Source of the DNA: Nelumbo lutea
Lineage: Eukaryota > Streptophyta > Magnoliopsida > Proteales > Nelumbonaceae
NCBI GenBank assembly: GCA_022828595.1
Contig: JAKGHH010000001.1
Span: 70,242,401-70,306,400 of the forward strand
DNA: 64,000 nucleotides
Direction: 5' to 3'
The position numbers and the translations under genes are program-made. Positions 11,424 to 23,376 of this stretch are shown piece by piece. Below the pieces are notes generated by a model. The model was given only the letters and a program-made list of their open reading frames with translations. It had not been told where the DNA came from and made no database searches. How positions within the stretch are numbered: the stretch's first letter is position 1; the number at the start of each line of letters is the position of its first letter.

Positions 11424-12080
11424 CAGTGATTTAAAAGGTGCATTTGAGGCGGGCCTAGGCACACAGGCGAGTAACATTTTAGGGTATGCACCTCACCTAG
11501 GTCCTAGGCGCAGCCCTTTCAAAAGGCGTATGCCTGGTGTGCCTAGGCATGTGCTTTTTGAAAATTGTACTTTTTTCTTTCTTTTTTTGAACCTAGCGGC
11601 TGGGTCGGGGGCTCTGGCATCCCCTACTTGGTAATGTTGTTCATTCATTCATCCTAATAGAATATCTTCTTAGAAAACAAATAAAAATTCTAAAATCATT
11701 ATTTTTGTGTGAGAACTAAGAATTTAAGACCCTAACATGGACTTGTTTGGGCTTGCCTCGAGGGGCGTGGCACAAAGGCAGCTCATAGAATCAGGAATAT
11801 AATATGCTTTACATCACATTAGCTACTTGAAGTAATGCAATTGAGGAAAATGTTTTATATGTTTTTTAAAACATTTATTTTAAAATTTAAGTTTATATTT
11901 TTTATTAATATTATGTTTAATATTTTTTTTATTTTTTACATTTTTTGAAAGTTTTTTACTTTTTTATTTTCGGACATTTTTTTGTGATTTTTAGCATTTT
12001 TTTATTATTGTGCATTGCTTCAAAAAGGCATGTGCCTCGGGCGCAAATTGGCCCCTGCGCCTCGCGCTTTTAAAACACTT
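11424..12080. mobile_element. hAT-type MITE with 8-bp TSD (657 bp)
   Basis: Flanked by the perfect 8-bp repeat GGTGGAGT at 11416-11423 and 12081-12088. The left end is CAGTGATTTAAAAGG; the right end on the minus strand is AAGTGTTTTAAAAGCGCGAGG. The arms carry the GCGCC/AGGCG-rich blocks common in this plant repeat type. A 5'-truncated relative lies at about 13625-14166. No transposase is present. Confidence 0.75.
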
Positions 12081-12089
12081 GGTGGAGTT

Positions 12090-13240
12090 TGTAGGACACT
12101 ACTTAACCCAACTTTGTTATTTCCTTTTGTATAAGGGCTCTTTTGGGTTTTTTTCCTCTCTTTTGTATTCTCACCACCTCTGTTCTTTATGGTTCAGGGG
12201 TTGTATTTACAATTTTTTTCTCTTTAATACAAGTTATTAAAAATTTATATGATGATTCTAAAAAGTGGGATTTCTTATGCATGAAAAGGTGTAAATAGAA
12301 ATCCCTTCGTATAAATGCCAGTTTGGTAGTTGGTTGAACCTTGAAAGGTAGCTCAGCTACCTCAAAACTCTCATCAATGATCATATTAGCTCGGATCAGT
12401 TACTGAGGCATCATAGTCCTGCTGTCACACGTGTATGATGATGAGTGATATATTCAAAGCTGGGCCTCATCCAATCTCATTATCTCAGGTCTCAACATCA
12501 AGCCCACTCACAGTACAACAGAAGAAGAAAAAGTAATTGAGAGTTTTAGAGTTTAGACACTTGGTAGCAATCTTTTTGCTTTGAGATATTAGTTTATTTC
12601 AGTAGTTAAATAAAGAAATAAATAAATCATGTGGTGTGTGGAAGTGGGTGGTGAAATGAAAAAACACAAGAAATGTGGGAGCAATGGATTCCCTTGCTTT
12701 AGCTTACTTTTGGGTATTTTAAGGATACACCGTGCACATCATTTTAGTTCCTTTAAGTGGTTGGATTGTGTTTAGTGAAGTGACAAACAGAGTGGACCAA
12801 TCTGAACTAGTTTGGGAGCGTCATGCCTGGGACTTTACACAGGGCTGAATGTGCTCTTTACCTTCTTAGTAGGTTGAATCATAGAAACAATTTCAGGTCT
12901 AAATTTGAAATGGGCATTAGCAAATAGCTTAAAAACATGACAGGTGGAACATATACATGACAAAAAGTAATGGTGACTTAGCTGGTGTTCATGCAACATC
13001 TCCTTCAACATCATATCCTGCAATTATACATTTAATCTACTTCTCATAATCATATTCTGCAAAGCCATAAATAAAGGAGTTGCTGGAACAATCTCCAAAT
13101 ATGAAAAAGAAAAAGAAAGGCTTAACGCTATCTAGGTAAGAAATGAAAAAGAAAACAAGTGGATAAAGGGGAGAAGAAATGGTTAAAAAAGTAATGAAAA
13201 TTCACTATTTCCTCTGCAACATGCTACTGGATTCTTGTTG
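12090..13240. other. Intergenic DNA, no gene seen
   Basis: No exon, RNA gene or paired terminal repeat recognised. Confidence 0.5.
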
Positions 13241-13247
13241 ATCATTC

Positions 13248-13460
<213 letters not shown>

Positions 13461-13624
13461 TTATGTGTATAGAACTAGTCAAACCATATCAGGTTTAAGA
13501 CAACCAACTACTTATGTGTATTTGTTTTGAATGTTCAAGATCTCAATGTGTTAAAAGCCAATTGTATGTCTACATGCTCTCAGCTCTTGGAGAAATAGGA
13601 GAAGCCTTGGTAAATTAATTATAA

Positions 13625-14166
13625 AGCAATAAAATATCTTCTTAAAAGGCAATGGAAGTTGTAAAATCATTATTTTTTATGTGAGAAATAAGAATTTCAG
13701 ACCCTAACATAGACTTCTTCGGGCTTGCCTCGAGGGGCGTGCTACAAAGGCGACTCATAGAATCAAGAATGCAATATGTTTTACATCACATTAACTACTT
13801 GAAGCAATGCAATTAAGGAAAAAAAGAGATTGTGAGTTTTACATGCTTGAAAGTGCTTTATATGTTTGCTTTTATTTTTAAAATTTCATTTGAATGCACT
13901 TTACATGTTATGTTTATGTATTTTAATTTTAGACAATAGGTTTTTTAGTTCATTTATTTTAAAATTTAGGTTCATGTTTTTATTAACATTATGTTTAATA
14001 TTTTTAATTTTTTTGGCATTTTTTTTTGGAATTTTCTGACTTTTTTTTATACCTTTTAGCTTTTTTTTTTTTTTTTTGTAATTTTGCGCCTTTCTTAAAA
14101 AGGTGCGCGCCTCAGGTGCAAATTGCCCCTTGCGCTTTTTTTGCGCCTTGCACTTTTAAAACACTG
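13625..14166. mobile_element. 5'-truncated second copy of the hAT-type MITE
   Basis: Matches 11650-12080 with blocks GACCCTAACAT-GACTT, GGGCTTGCCTCGAGGGGCGTG, CTCATAGAATCA and TTTTACATCACATTA, and ends in the shared ...CTTTTAAAACACTG terminus. The left TIR is missing. Confidence 0.65.
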
Positions 14167-15000
14167 CAAATACTGTTGAAAAATTCCTGAAAATCACAGT
14201 AGAAAGCAATTGCTTTAATTAAGAACCAGTATTATCCAACAGGAAAAAAGTTCTTGTATAAGTAATTCTTAACAAGTTAACAACCATGCCAGGGTTAAGT
14301 ACAAAGTTAGAAACAGTGTTATCACCAGAATGTAAATAAAAAACACAGGCGAAAATTATTCTTAGCAATCATGTCAGGTAAAAGAATGTCTGGAAGCCAC
14401 ATTGAATGCTATCATTCTAGTTTGGTAATGCATACATCTTAAGCCATAAGTTCACCACCTTAGCTGAGTCATTACCAGAATGTAAATAAAAAACAGAAAT
14501 GTGTTTATTTAAAAAGAGTTCAACTACTAGTTGTAGACAGAACAAGAGAATGCAACAAAGGGAGCTAGATGAAGAGGCAATAAGAGAGGGAAATAAGATG
14601 ATGAAATTCTCTGCTCTGCAGTTTGGATGGGATTGGGTTTGCTACTAGTTGGTATTTTCAGGCTGGGGTTTGCCCCTCCGAGTTTGGTATTTCATCATTT
14701 TTTGCAGTTGGTAGTAGGCTTGGCTCTTGTCTCAGTCTGTTAAGTCTGGGGCTTGTGGTGTTCTTGTAAATTGTGAATTCTGTGTTGCTTCTCTGGGCTG
14801 TCTTTTTGTTCATTGCTCTGCTATAAATCTTTTATTCTTTCCCTTTTGTTGCTTTTATTTGAAATAAATTTCCTTTTACCAACAAATATTTTTAGGGTTC
14901 CCAGGTGAGGGATGGTTAATGGTTCTTATTTCAAAAAACTTCTAGTACATATTATATGATGTGTAAAACTAGCAGATGGTTGATTTGGCATATGCTGACA
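14167..15000. other. Intergenic DNA upstream of the splicing-factor gene
   Basis: No coding sequence recognised. Two direct repeats of ACCAGAATGTAAATAAAAAACA lie near 14325 and 14473. A T-rich stretch ending AATAAATTTCC near 14870 could be the 3' tail of an old LINE, but this is unproven. Confidence 0.4.
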
Positions 15001-15151
15001 TTGAACTCCAACATCATTCAAGAATCAAACAAGTACACATGGCAAGTACCGGGGTCAGTAAAGAAATATGAATTTTGACATAAACCTGATACCCAAAACA
15101 TAGTTCTCAGGTTCAGATTGTTGCTGGTGGTGAAGGAATTGAAGAGATTAG

Positions 15152-18100
15152 ATGAGTTTCCTTCTGACGACATTGACAAAGAAGCGGGAGGTGGACTCAA
15201 TCATCAGAGATACCATCGACAAAGTTCTTGTTCTTCGCTTCGGCAGGGCTTCCGATGCTGTCTGTCTTCAACTTGACGATATTGTATGTTTCATCCTAAG
15301 AAAATTAAGTGCCTCTCTGATCTTGTCCCTCCCTTTGTTCTTGTTATCCAACTCTCTTAAACTATTTAATTAGGGTTTTACATGCAATTGAGGCATGCTA
15401 TCAAATTATGAATTAGCAGTGATGCCGTGATGGATGGATTTCAAGTGGAAGTTGAATTTTGAACTTCTTCAGGTTAATCTTTATGTGGAATTTTTGAACT
15501 TTGAGATCATATTTGTTGTATTATCACATGAATTAGAAAATAAAATTTTTATTAAATCTGACCAGAAAATTTAAAGGGAGACAGGTGAATTGGGCCGTTA
15601 TGGCCCAATCATAATGAATTAAGGATGAATTAAAATAGGTAACTTTGTCAGAAGAGAATTCAGGTCGGTGTGAACCTGAATTGGGATCGGCTTAAGGTTC
15701 AAACTCAATCTCAGTTGAATTCGGTAAACCAAGAAACTGGGACTTGTAAAAGAACATTCTGTCCTAGCTGGGTTATCACCTATTAGAATTGCTGTCTCCC
15801 AGGAAGCACAACTTTAAGTTAGGTCACAATAAGCAAAGCCTATAGCTCACTTTTTATTTAATCCAAAAGTACCAGTCTCAACAATGACACAAAAGGGCTA
15901 TGAGTATGGGATATGTGTAGAATCTTCCTACTCTATAACTGTTCTTCAGTTGTCTATTTTGATGCATTGGTTACATACCTACTCATTTGTCAATGTAGCA
16001 AACATAAATTATTAACTGATAGTCTTATGCTGTCATACATTTGTTTAACTTGATGCTCGGAGGATTTGTCTTACAGTTATGCATATTCAGTTTTTATTTG
16101 TCATTTTTTTTATGACTAACATTACTGAATTTTATTAATAAGAAAATAAATCTGTTAGTACAACATATCAGAAAGCCCATATAGGGAGGCTAGCCTCGGA
16201 TAACCTCCATACAAAAGTACATAAGCCCCTAATCAACTTAACCCCCAAAACAACTGACCCCTTAATATCTCTTTCTTTACTACTGCCAATCAGTTGGCTG
16301 CCCTTGGGACCCATTCGGCTATTGTTTGTAGTTCCTCTATAATTCTTTTTAGCTCTCTAATAATATATCTGTAATTCCAAGTTACCTTATGCTTGTTCTT
16401 TAACCACCCAATAGTTGTTTCTGAGTTTCCTTCAACTTCTATCTCTTTCAGATTCTATGCTTTTGTCCTCCTTATTGTAAGTGCTGCCCGAATCTCTGCC
16501 TCCTAGAGGTTCTGAGTAGAACTCTAAAATGTTTCCGGTTTCATACCTGAAAACTCCACCTATGAAGGAACCCAACTGACTAGAGATTAGTTTTCCAAGA
16601 AGATGAGCTTTCCACTTGCCTCCAATTTCTAAGAATGTCATCCACCGTGAAATCAGAGAATAAGTTGAACGCCTTCACCCAATGCACCAATTGGTTGAAA
16701 TATTGTCAATGGTTTCTTCTAGGGATCTTTCCATGTCCTTGAAAAGACAAGCATTTTTTTCTCCCCACACATACCAAAGTATAGCTAAGCTGCCCTGTAC
16801 ACCTCCATAGCACTTTGCCCCTTCGTTTTGCTGGAGAGAAAAATGAGATGAGGAATAAGCTCTTCAAATCCACAAGAGGGGCCCACCTGTTTCCGAAAAG
16901 AGAAAGAAGTTTCAAATAACAGACACAAATCTACAAGAGATTAGTAGATGGAAAGAGTTTTCCCCTTGTGCTCTACACATAAGAAACAGGTGGGCCCCTC
17001 TTGTGGATTTGAAGAGCTTATTATGGGTGGGTTGGACCTTTCCATACGGCGTTAACAAGACATGCAGTAAAAGGTTGAGGGTCCTAACAAGGAGCTTGGA
17101 AAATAGATGCACAAACCCCAAGTCCCAATGTAACCCAACATTGGATGATTGGAAACAGAAACACAATGGGAAACTGAACAATGTTTTTTGTAGCAAGATT
17201 GTAAAGTGAAGGATCATCAGCATCACCCAAGCCTTATCCCAACTATATGGGGTTGTCTAGATGAATCCTGTTTCACCATTCCGTTTTATTTAAAGCCACA
17301 TCCATTGTTAAATTATAGGCACTTAAAATAATTTCTAACTACTTTGACCCATGTCATTTTTGGCATATCCCTAGCCCTTCTAGCCCCTTCAATTTGCAAA
17401 TCCTTAGAAGGCTGTTCCTCCTCACTAAAGGTCTTTCCAAAACAGGGTTTTAGAACCTGTATGAACAGCCTTGGAAACAACCTCTCTGTAATGTGTAGGG
17501 GTAAGGCTGTGTACATCTGTCCCTCCCCAGACCCCGCATTGGTGGGAGCCTTGTGCACTGGGCTGCCCTTTTATGAACATCATACCTATTGAAAGGCAAA
17601 AAAAGAGAACTAATAGCTGAAATTGCTTTCCAAAGTGATGACAAGAAAGCTCTAGCAAGTAGACCGGCACCTCAACCATTGGAAATATGTCCATGGATTC
17701 TCCTGATGACCAAATGCCATAACTTGTCTGATCAATGGGGGATCTCCAGAACCATTTGGCCAACAAAGTGTGCTGACCCCCTTCTTGCTTTTACAAACTG
17801 TTTGCCAGTTAATCAGATGATCCTTCTTCCCCTCTCCCAGTTTCCAGAGGAAATCTTTTATAATCTTTTCAATCCTTTTGCCACTGAAGTTGGGATTTTG
17901 AACACTGATAGGTGGTACACTGGGAGATTGCTGAATGTGGATTTTACAAGTGTAATTCAACCTCCAAGGGATATATACTTCTTCATTCACACAGCCAGTC
18001 TTTTGGATTTTATGCGTTGTGCAGTTTTTATTTTTCATTTTGTAAGTTGATTATTCCATTCTTTTGTTATTGATGTCTTAAGCAATCTCTCAATGTGCCA

Positions 18101-21100
18101 AAGCCATGAAAGAAACAATCTTTTACAATCTTGTAATTTGGTGACAGTATTTAAATGTTTTTTTTTTTGGTTTTTTATTTTCAGTTAACTCACTCTATTT
18201 TGGTTTCCTCTTCTCTTTATATTCACCTAACAGCTTGCCAAGTCAGCACGGGGGGTATCCAAATTTGCAACCATTGCTTTAGTAGATATTGACTCAGAAG
18301 ACGTGCAAGTTTATGTCAAGTATTTTGACATTACTTTGATACCATCAACTGTATTTTTCTTCAATGCTCATCACATGAAGATGGACTCAGGGTACAATAT
18401 GCATCCACACTCTCTCTCTCTCTCTCTCTCAACAGCTTCATTACATCTTTTATTAATTAAATATTGATTGTTAGCATTCAATTTTTTTTTTATCACTAGC
18501 AATGAGAATATCTATATTGATTATCTGAGAAGAAAATCCCTGCTACAAATCTAAGTCTCATAGTAAGGAAACAAATAAGGCAGTTACATACTGAGAAACA
18601 GGAAAATAACACCAAAAAATCAAACAAGGTTTCAGGTTACAATACAATATCAACCACTGGGCCTGGTGCCCACCATAATAACTGTGACCTCCCAGACCCC
18701 CCTCCCCCTCTTTCAAGTTAATCACTAGTGCATTAGCCAACCTAGGAGTCTACCTGAGCAAGACGTTCAGTGAAGAGTCTAATGCCTTGGCTTCTATTTA
18801 AGAGCAAATCTGAGAGTTAGGTCAATTGCATCTGATTTCATCCACTTAGTTACAGTCTGATAGTCACCTTCACTGAGCAGTCATTAGACTCACTGTCAAC
18901 ATGAAGAGTAAGTCAGTTTTAATCCTTGTAACCAAGTCAGAAATCCAACCCCCAATGATATGCCTTCACCAGAAGGTCCTGAAAAGCTGTGTAGGATGCC
19001 ATGGGATTTGTTCCAAATTGGTGTGCCAATATATAATTTTGACAATACCATTTTTACTCTTTAGCCGACTTACTAGCAAAACAAGGGGTGAACAGAGAGT
19101 CTTTGGTTTGGGCTGTATTGTAATTTGAATTTATGTTCAGGGGTCACCTTTTCCTTCTGTAGGTGACAGTTGTAATTCTGCTGTTCTAGTTAATGAAAGT
19201 TACCATTTCCTATAACTTTGTCCAGCAACTCCAGCCATGCCCTTGCCATATCTGCTTAATATAGACAATAACCAGAAGTGCATTACAGTAAGACAACCTA
19301 GAGTGCTAAGCCTCCCCCTCTAATTCCATCCCAAATACTTGCTTCATCTGCAGTACCATATGTGCCACCTTCTGGTTAATGATAAAAGGAGAGAGATCCC
19401 TTTGCTACCAAGGGAAACTTGGATGAAGGCTGGCGTATTACATGGTTAAAAGCTAAAGCATTCTGGCATTGCAAACAAGGGTAATGAAACCCAATAGATT
19501 CCCTTCAGCCTGAAGACCCCCCAAAAAAACCCATCTCAAACCCCAACTTGTTTCTTTGACAATGTATGACGTATAGATTGTATATTAATTGAAGGTCATA
19601 CTAAAATTCTTTCCTTCTTTCTTTTTTGGTTGGAATCCATATTAGGATCAATTAATCCTCTCTCCAGTCCTCTCTGTCCTATTCTTTTGGATGCTAGAGA
19701 TACAAGTAGGAATCCATGCCTTTATGTGGCAATTTTTGTCATGCATTATAGGTTCGAAATCTGACAATCCTTGTTAAAAAACATTCTAGAATAAGATTCT
19801 TGTATGTTTGAAGGATGGAGAACACATGCTGACTTATTATACCACTGTTTACTTGTTTCAGGACTGCAGACCACACTAAATGGATAGGTGCATTTCATAG
19901 AAAACAGGACTTCATTGATGTAGTTGAGGTATGTTACCAAAGTCCTTGTCAAGTACATTTTATACATGGAAATTAGCTTTGATATTTTATTGTCCTAATT
20001 CTATGTAAAGATATATATTTGAAAACTATTTTGCTTATGTATAACAATTCCCATGACGCCCCCAAATCTCTGTATCTATCACCTTATCCAAATCGACTAT
20101 TCCCTGAACAACATGCGTTTCATCAATTTCCACCTCCTCCTCTTCTTTTTCCTCTCCACTCTTATCTTTCAATGGCCTAGTTCTGTACTTTTTTGTCCTC
20201 TGATAAACTTGCTTCTTTCCTGCATCCCTTGAACATTCACCCCCAATTCTTACTTCTTCCCCCTTCACTTCCCTCTTGGTTCCAACCCTCCTTCCTCCCC
20301 CACTCCTGTATTGATTGCCTCGCTTCTCTTCCCCTCCCTCCTACCACTTTCTGTCTCACCCCCTGCTTTCTCCTCCCCCCTTCCCTCATCTGCTTAATCC
20401 AACAACCCTCCCACAACCCCAAATTGTGTCTTTTCATTTCCTCCTTCAACACCACCACTCTCCCTAAGATTTTCCAGATGTAAACCACTTAGCTGTTTCA
20501 CTATGCCATTCTCTACTTCCTCGCTGAAATCACACTGGACTTGTATAATTGCCTCATCCACTCTTGTCACCACTTCACCCCTATAAGCGCCTCCAATGCA
20601 ACCACCGGTCTTCTCTATCTCGGTTGAATCAACTTGCTTACACCACTTGAGTCACTCCCCATTTCTCTTTCAACTGTCACTACCTCCCCTTCAGCCATTT
20701 GTTCATCCAGTTTCCCTCGAAGCTCTACAACCTCCACTTGTCTCCTCCCCTTCTCTGCTACCAACGAGCTCTTATTCTTGAATGCATCACCAATCTTTTC
20801 TTCCCTTTGTCATCACCGTAGACATACCTTGTGGTGCAACAGAGGAAGCCATCTGCTCTTCCTTTTCCCTTCATGATAAATCCCTTAAATTAAGTTTCTA
20901 TTCGAGCCCTTCTGTTTATTTCCTTTCCCTATTTTAGGGTCCATTTGGTTCATGGGAATAGGGGTCTAGAATCGGAATCAGAAGGGTCCATTCCGATTCC
21001 AACTGTTTGGTTGGGTGGAATCGAAATGGCATTCCCCCAGGGAATGGCCATCCCCCCCCCCCCCCCCTTGGGAATGAGAATCCATTCCAGCTGATTCCAA

Positions 21101-23076
21101 TTCTGACTCTGATTCTCGTCTGAACCAAACAGGTGGGAAGAATAGACCATTCTGATTCTGATTCCAACTTTGAACCAAACGGACCCTTAGTTCCATAAGT
21201 AAAAGTAAAACCCTTTTTTTCTGTTCACCAAGTCTCTTAAACCTATTGGGCCCACCTTGCTCTTTCAAAAGCCAACTCATTTTCCTCTTCCCTCCTTACC
21301 CTTCAAGTTGAATTATCATTAGATGGACCCAAAATGACCATCTTGCCCTTGGCCAGGCACAACTCTTCAGCTTCATCCCTAACCTTCCACCGATCCTCTG
21401 CCACCCCTGATTGTTCAACTTCCGTTCTCTTCTCCCGAACCTCTTCTACTCCTCCCTTCTTCCCAAACTTCCTTTCATTCCCAGCACTCCGTTTGCCTTC
21501 TCTAGCATTTCCTAAGGCCACCACTTGATTGAAGCAAGGGTCTCGACCTGCAACTACAATTCTCAATTGATACCCTTACCTTGCACAGAAGAGATCTAAC
21601 AGGGTTGGGATCTCCATTGCGTTCTGAATTAATATTCTAGCAAACTACTTCTTCTCCCATAATCTGTTTCAAACGTCAAACCATTGGAATCTCCCACAAG
21701 CATTTCCAATAATTCTAAATGTCTGTACACCAGGCATGTAACAGGATCCCATAACATCGATCCAAACAAAATCTTTCTGCTCTGTAATCTGCCCAATTAA
21801 AGGAGACTGTATCTAATCTTAATTCTAGAAGCCTATTTTCTCCAAACTTCTACCTTTCCAATACTTTTTCCATATCCATTTTCCTTAAAAAACTAAAGAC
21901 AAAAGGACATGCTCCAAATCTCCGTACTCCAAAACCTCCCCACCCATGCCATTCCAAAGATGCCCAACTTTCCACATCTATGATGTCAGGATCGGAATTG
22001 ATGAACCTTCCTACTAAATATCGGTGCAAAAACTCTAATCTTTCATTTAGCTTTCCCATGTTCCTCACCGAGACTTCCCTTGCCGCCATCACTCAGTGCG
22101 GAGCAACTCAAGTGGTTATAATTGTAGAATCAACAAGTCACATCCTCGTATAATTGGAAGCCTTAGCCAAAACTTGATTATTGGTTTCTTTACCCTATGT
22201 CACTATGCCACCTTTTTAGAACATTAGCCATAGGGTACTTAAAAATGTGAACACTCATACTTAATTGCTGGACATGTATGCCCTCAAGATCCAATAATAT
22301 ATCTTATATTATGAAGGATTAGTTGATATCTTTGCCTGTTGCTTTAGAGCATATATTGCTAATGTCACTGCAAAACATAAGATATTATCTTAAGCAGTAG
22401 TTAAGCTGTCAGCGTACTGTTTAGTTTTAATACTTCATTATTCTACTTTTTCATCAGTAATGATACAGTTTGCTTAACAGAGAAAGGACAATTGAAAGTT
22501 AAATGACATTAAATAACCACCGAGGAGAAATGGAAAATAAAAAAATGTAAGTTGTGTGTGTGTCAGAGTGGGAGAGAGGAAGAGAGGAGTGATCCCTAGG
22601 GAGGCGAAAACAGAGATCTAAGTTTGAACAAGGCTTCATTGAGTTCAATTCAAATCTATAGAACTCAGCAAACTCAGGGCTGTTGATTCGGTTACTAAAA
22701 TTTTAAATATGATAATAATCGGATTGGAGGTGATTCAGAGTCACTAGTATTTCATGTAGGGGTTGAGTATTTTTCACATAATTCTATCACTGCCTAACAA
22801 TGCAATAATGTTCTTTTAGCATCAGGAACACTTGAATCTTTTCTTTGGCAGCCAGTTCTCGTTCCTTAGTTGTCATGTTATTTGATGTTATGATGGCTGG
22901 ATAGCAGTTTCGTCTTGATAAGGAGTATGTTTTTGTATGTGTAATCATGTATAACAGTAGGTTTGTTATTCTGGCAGGCAATATTTAGGGGTGCTATGAA
23001 GGGCAAGCTGATTGTGTGTTGTCCCCTGCCACCGGAGAGGATTCCCAAATTCCAGCTCTTATTTAAGGATGTGTAA
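15152..23076 (+). CDS. TXNL4B/Dim2-type thioredoxin-like U5 snRNP splicing protein, 4 exons
   Basis: Coding exons 15152-15283, 18234-18391, 19862-19928 and 22978-23076 join in frame (44 + 52 + 23 + 32 = 151 residues, TAA stop), all with GT...AG introns of 2950, 1470 and 3049 bp. The product starts MSFLLTTLTKKREVDSIIRD, has VLVLRFGRASDAVCLQLDDI, then a Ser-Ala-Arg segment and FATIALVDIDSEDVQVYVKY, and ends IPKFQLLFKDV. These are landmarks of the DIM1 superfamily, of the TXNL4B (Dim2) branch rather than DIM1/YLS8. The fold is thioredoxin-like without a CxxC redox pair. Family members bind U5 snRNP proteins in the nucleus and act in pre-mRNA splicing. Length is normal for the family (human TXNL4B is about 149 residues). 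Start chosen: the first ATG, matching the family N-terminus. Each intron contains antisense LINE material, yet every exon is intact, so the gene is probably functional. Confidence 0.9.
16854..16893. repeat. Left arm of a perfect 40-bp inverted repeat
   Basis: Exact reverse complement of 16983-17022, with an 89-bp spacer. This arm sits at the expected LINE position (it encodes GNRWAPL...LKSL on the minus strand), so it is the template copy. Confidence 0.9.
16983..17022. repeat. Right arm of the 40-bp inverted repeat (templated inverted copy)
   Basis: Exact reverse complement of 16854-16893. It replaces the stretch where the related LINEs encode RPNWCLSPNWCVLC-type sequence, just before CRAQGENSFHLLISC, so it is the derived copy. 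Confidence 0.85.
17222..17397 (+). mobile_element. Dispersed repeat (AAGCCTTATCCCAACTA family) inserted in the LINE
   Basis: Contains AAGCCTTATCCCAACTATAT, GGGGTTGTCTAGATGAATCC, TTTAAAGCCA, GGCACTTAAAAT, CTACTTTGACCCATGTC and CCCTAGCCCTTCTAGC. The same order of blocks occurs at about 45975-46150. The motif is a widespread plant repeat, perhaps a SINE, which I cannot classify with certainty. It splits the LINE between its FWKDL...QPSKD and PSLYNL segments. Confidence 0.55.
17468..17571 (+). mobile_element. Au-type SINE fragment with 8-bp TSD
   Basis: Carries the hallmark blocks GGTAAGGCTGTGTACAT, CCCCAGACCCCGCA, GGGAGCCTTGTGCACTGGG and a terminal GCCCTTT of plant Au SINEs. It is flanked by direct repeats TATGAACA at 17460-17467 and 17572-17579. 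It is 5'-truncated (about 104 of about 180 bp), without the polymerase III boxes. It sits inside the minus-strand LINE between RYDV and the K-FWEDL motif and therefore postdates it. Confidence 0.8.
18408..18431. repeat. (CT)n microsatellite in intron 2
   Basis: Uninterrupted CT dinucleotides just after exon 2. Confidence 0.85.
18482..18945 (-). mobile_element. 5'-truncated antisense LINE RNase H tail in intron 2
   Basis: The minus strand shows QGLKL, LLSEGDYQTVTKWMKSDA, DLTLRFALK, then TPRLANALVINLKEGEGG with frameshifts. These match the last RNase H blocks (VEGDS..V..WL and W.PR.AN..AD.LAK.G) of the other LINEs here. The poly-T at 18482-18491 marks its poly-A end. The 5' limit is uncertain. 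Confidence 0.6.
20030..22095 (-). mobile_element. Antisense LINE ORF1 (DUF4283-like) relic in intron 3
   Basis: On the minus strand, 22092-21850 encodes LEFLHRYLVGRFINSD...WASLEWHGWGGFG...CPFVFSFLRKMDMEKVLER, the pattern of the DUF4283 domain in plant L1 ORF1. It is followed by LLELRL, ERFCLDRCYGILLHAWCTDI (usual: ERVWVDVHGLPLHAW) and then low-complexity charged frames down to about 20030. The strand bias gives a strong CT-rich look on +. ORF2 is absent, so the copy lacks its 3' half. Many stops. A Tourist-like MITE (20937-21186) is nested in it. Confidence 0.65.
20937..21186. mobile_element. Tourist-like MITE nested in the LINE of intron 3
   Basis: Ends GGGTCCATTTGGTTCA and TGAACCAAACGGACCC form the TIR, flanked by TTA at 20934-20936 and 21187-21189. 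The centre carries a run of more than 15 C and GGAATCAGA/GATTCC inverted blocks. Confidence 0.7.
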
Positions 23077-23370
23077 CAAGTGAAATCTTAACCTATGTAA
23101 CTATGGAAATTTTTAAAATTTATGAACCCCCCCCCCAACCCAAAAAAAAAACGTATATGGTATATAAAGGATAAAAGGATAGACAGTTTCTCTGGAATAA
23201 TTTGTTGACAAGAAGTTGGTCTGGCCTACCGAGAACAAGAGATAAAGAAATGATAAGTCATCTTAGTGTAGCATTTTTTATACAAATGCTAGCAAATATT
23301 AGATAAATTACAAAGAAAATCACCAATTAAATCTTATCTTTTTCAAAATCACTATTCTTTTTCCATATTG
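23077..23370. other. 3' flank of the splicing-factor gene
   Basis: Probable 3' UTR and downstream DNA. No canonical AATAAA was found close to the stop. A C run (23129-23137) is followed by an A run. Confidence 0.4.
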
Positions 23371-23376
23371 TACTAA

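Larger units (their letters stand above)
16103..18010 (-). mobile_element. 5'-truncated antisense LINE (RT C-terminus to RNase H and tail) in intron 1
   Basis: Read on the minus strand: RT C-terminal part around 17860 (RIEKIIKDFLWKLGEGKKDH), LLGKW-like linker, FWKDL at about 17430, LHWDLGF at about 17110, zinc-knuckle-like LLISC near 16930, SLFGNRWAP and RRGKVLWRC near 16830, then a degraded RNase H (VEGNSETTIGWLKNKHK, EWVPRAAN) and a poly-T (poly-A tail) at 16103-16110. Frameshifts and stops are frequent, and the RNase H third acidic residue is changed (EGNS for EGDS). It is interrupted by an Au SINE (17468-17571) and another repeat (about 17222-17397), and carries a 40-bp inverted copy (16983-17022). 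Non-functional. Confidence 0.8.

Noticed and set aside
15018..15200. Minus-strand open frame overlapping the start of the splicing-factor gene
   Set aside because: Shadow frame opposite the 5' UTR and exon 1. Exon 1 on + matches a known family.
17222..17571. Possible exon in intron 1 (open frame on + around 17344-17592)
   Set aside because: The segment is an AAGCCTTATCCC-type repeat plus an Au SINE with a TSD, inserted in an antisense LINE.
20193..21566. Several Pro/Ser-rich + strand open frames in intron 3
   Set aside because: They are the complement of a purine-rich antisense LINE ORF1 region plus a MITE. No splice signals or conserved domains.
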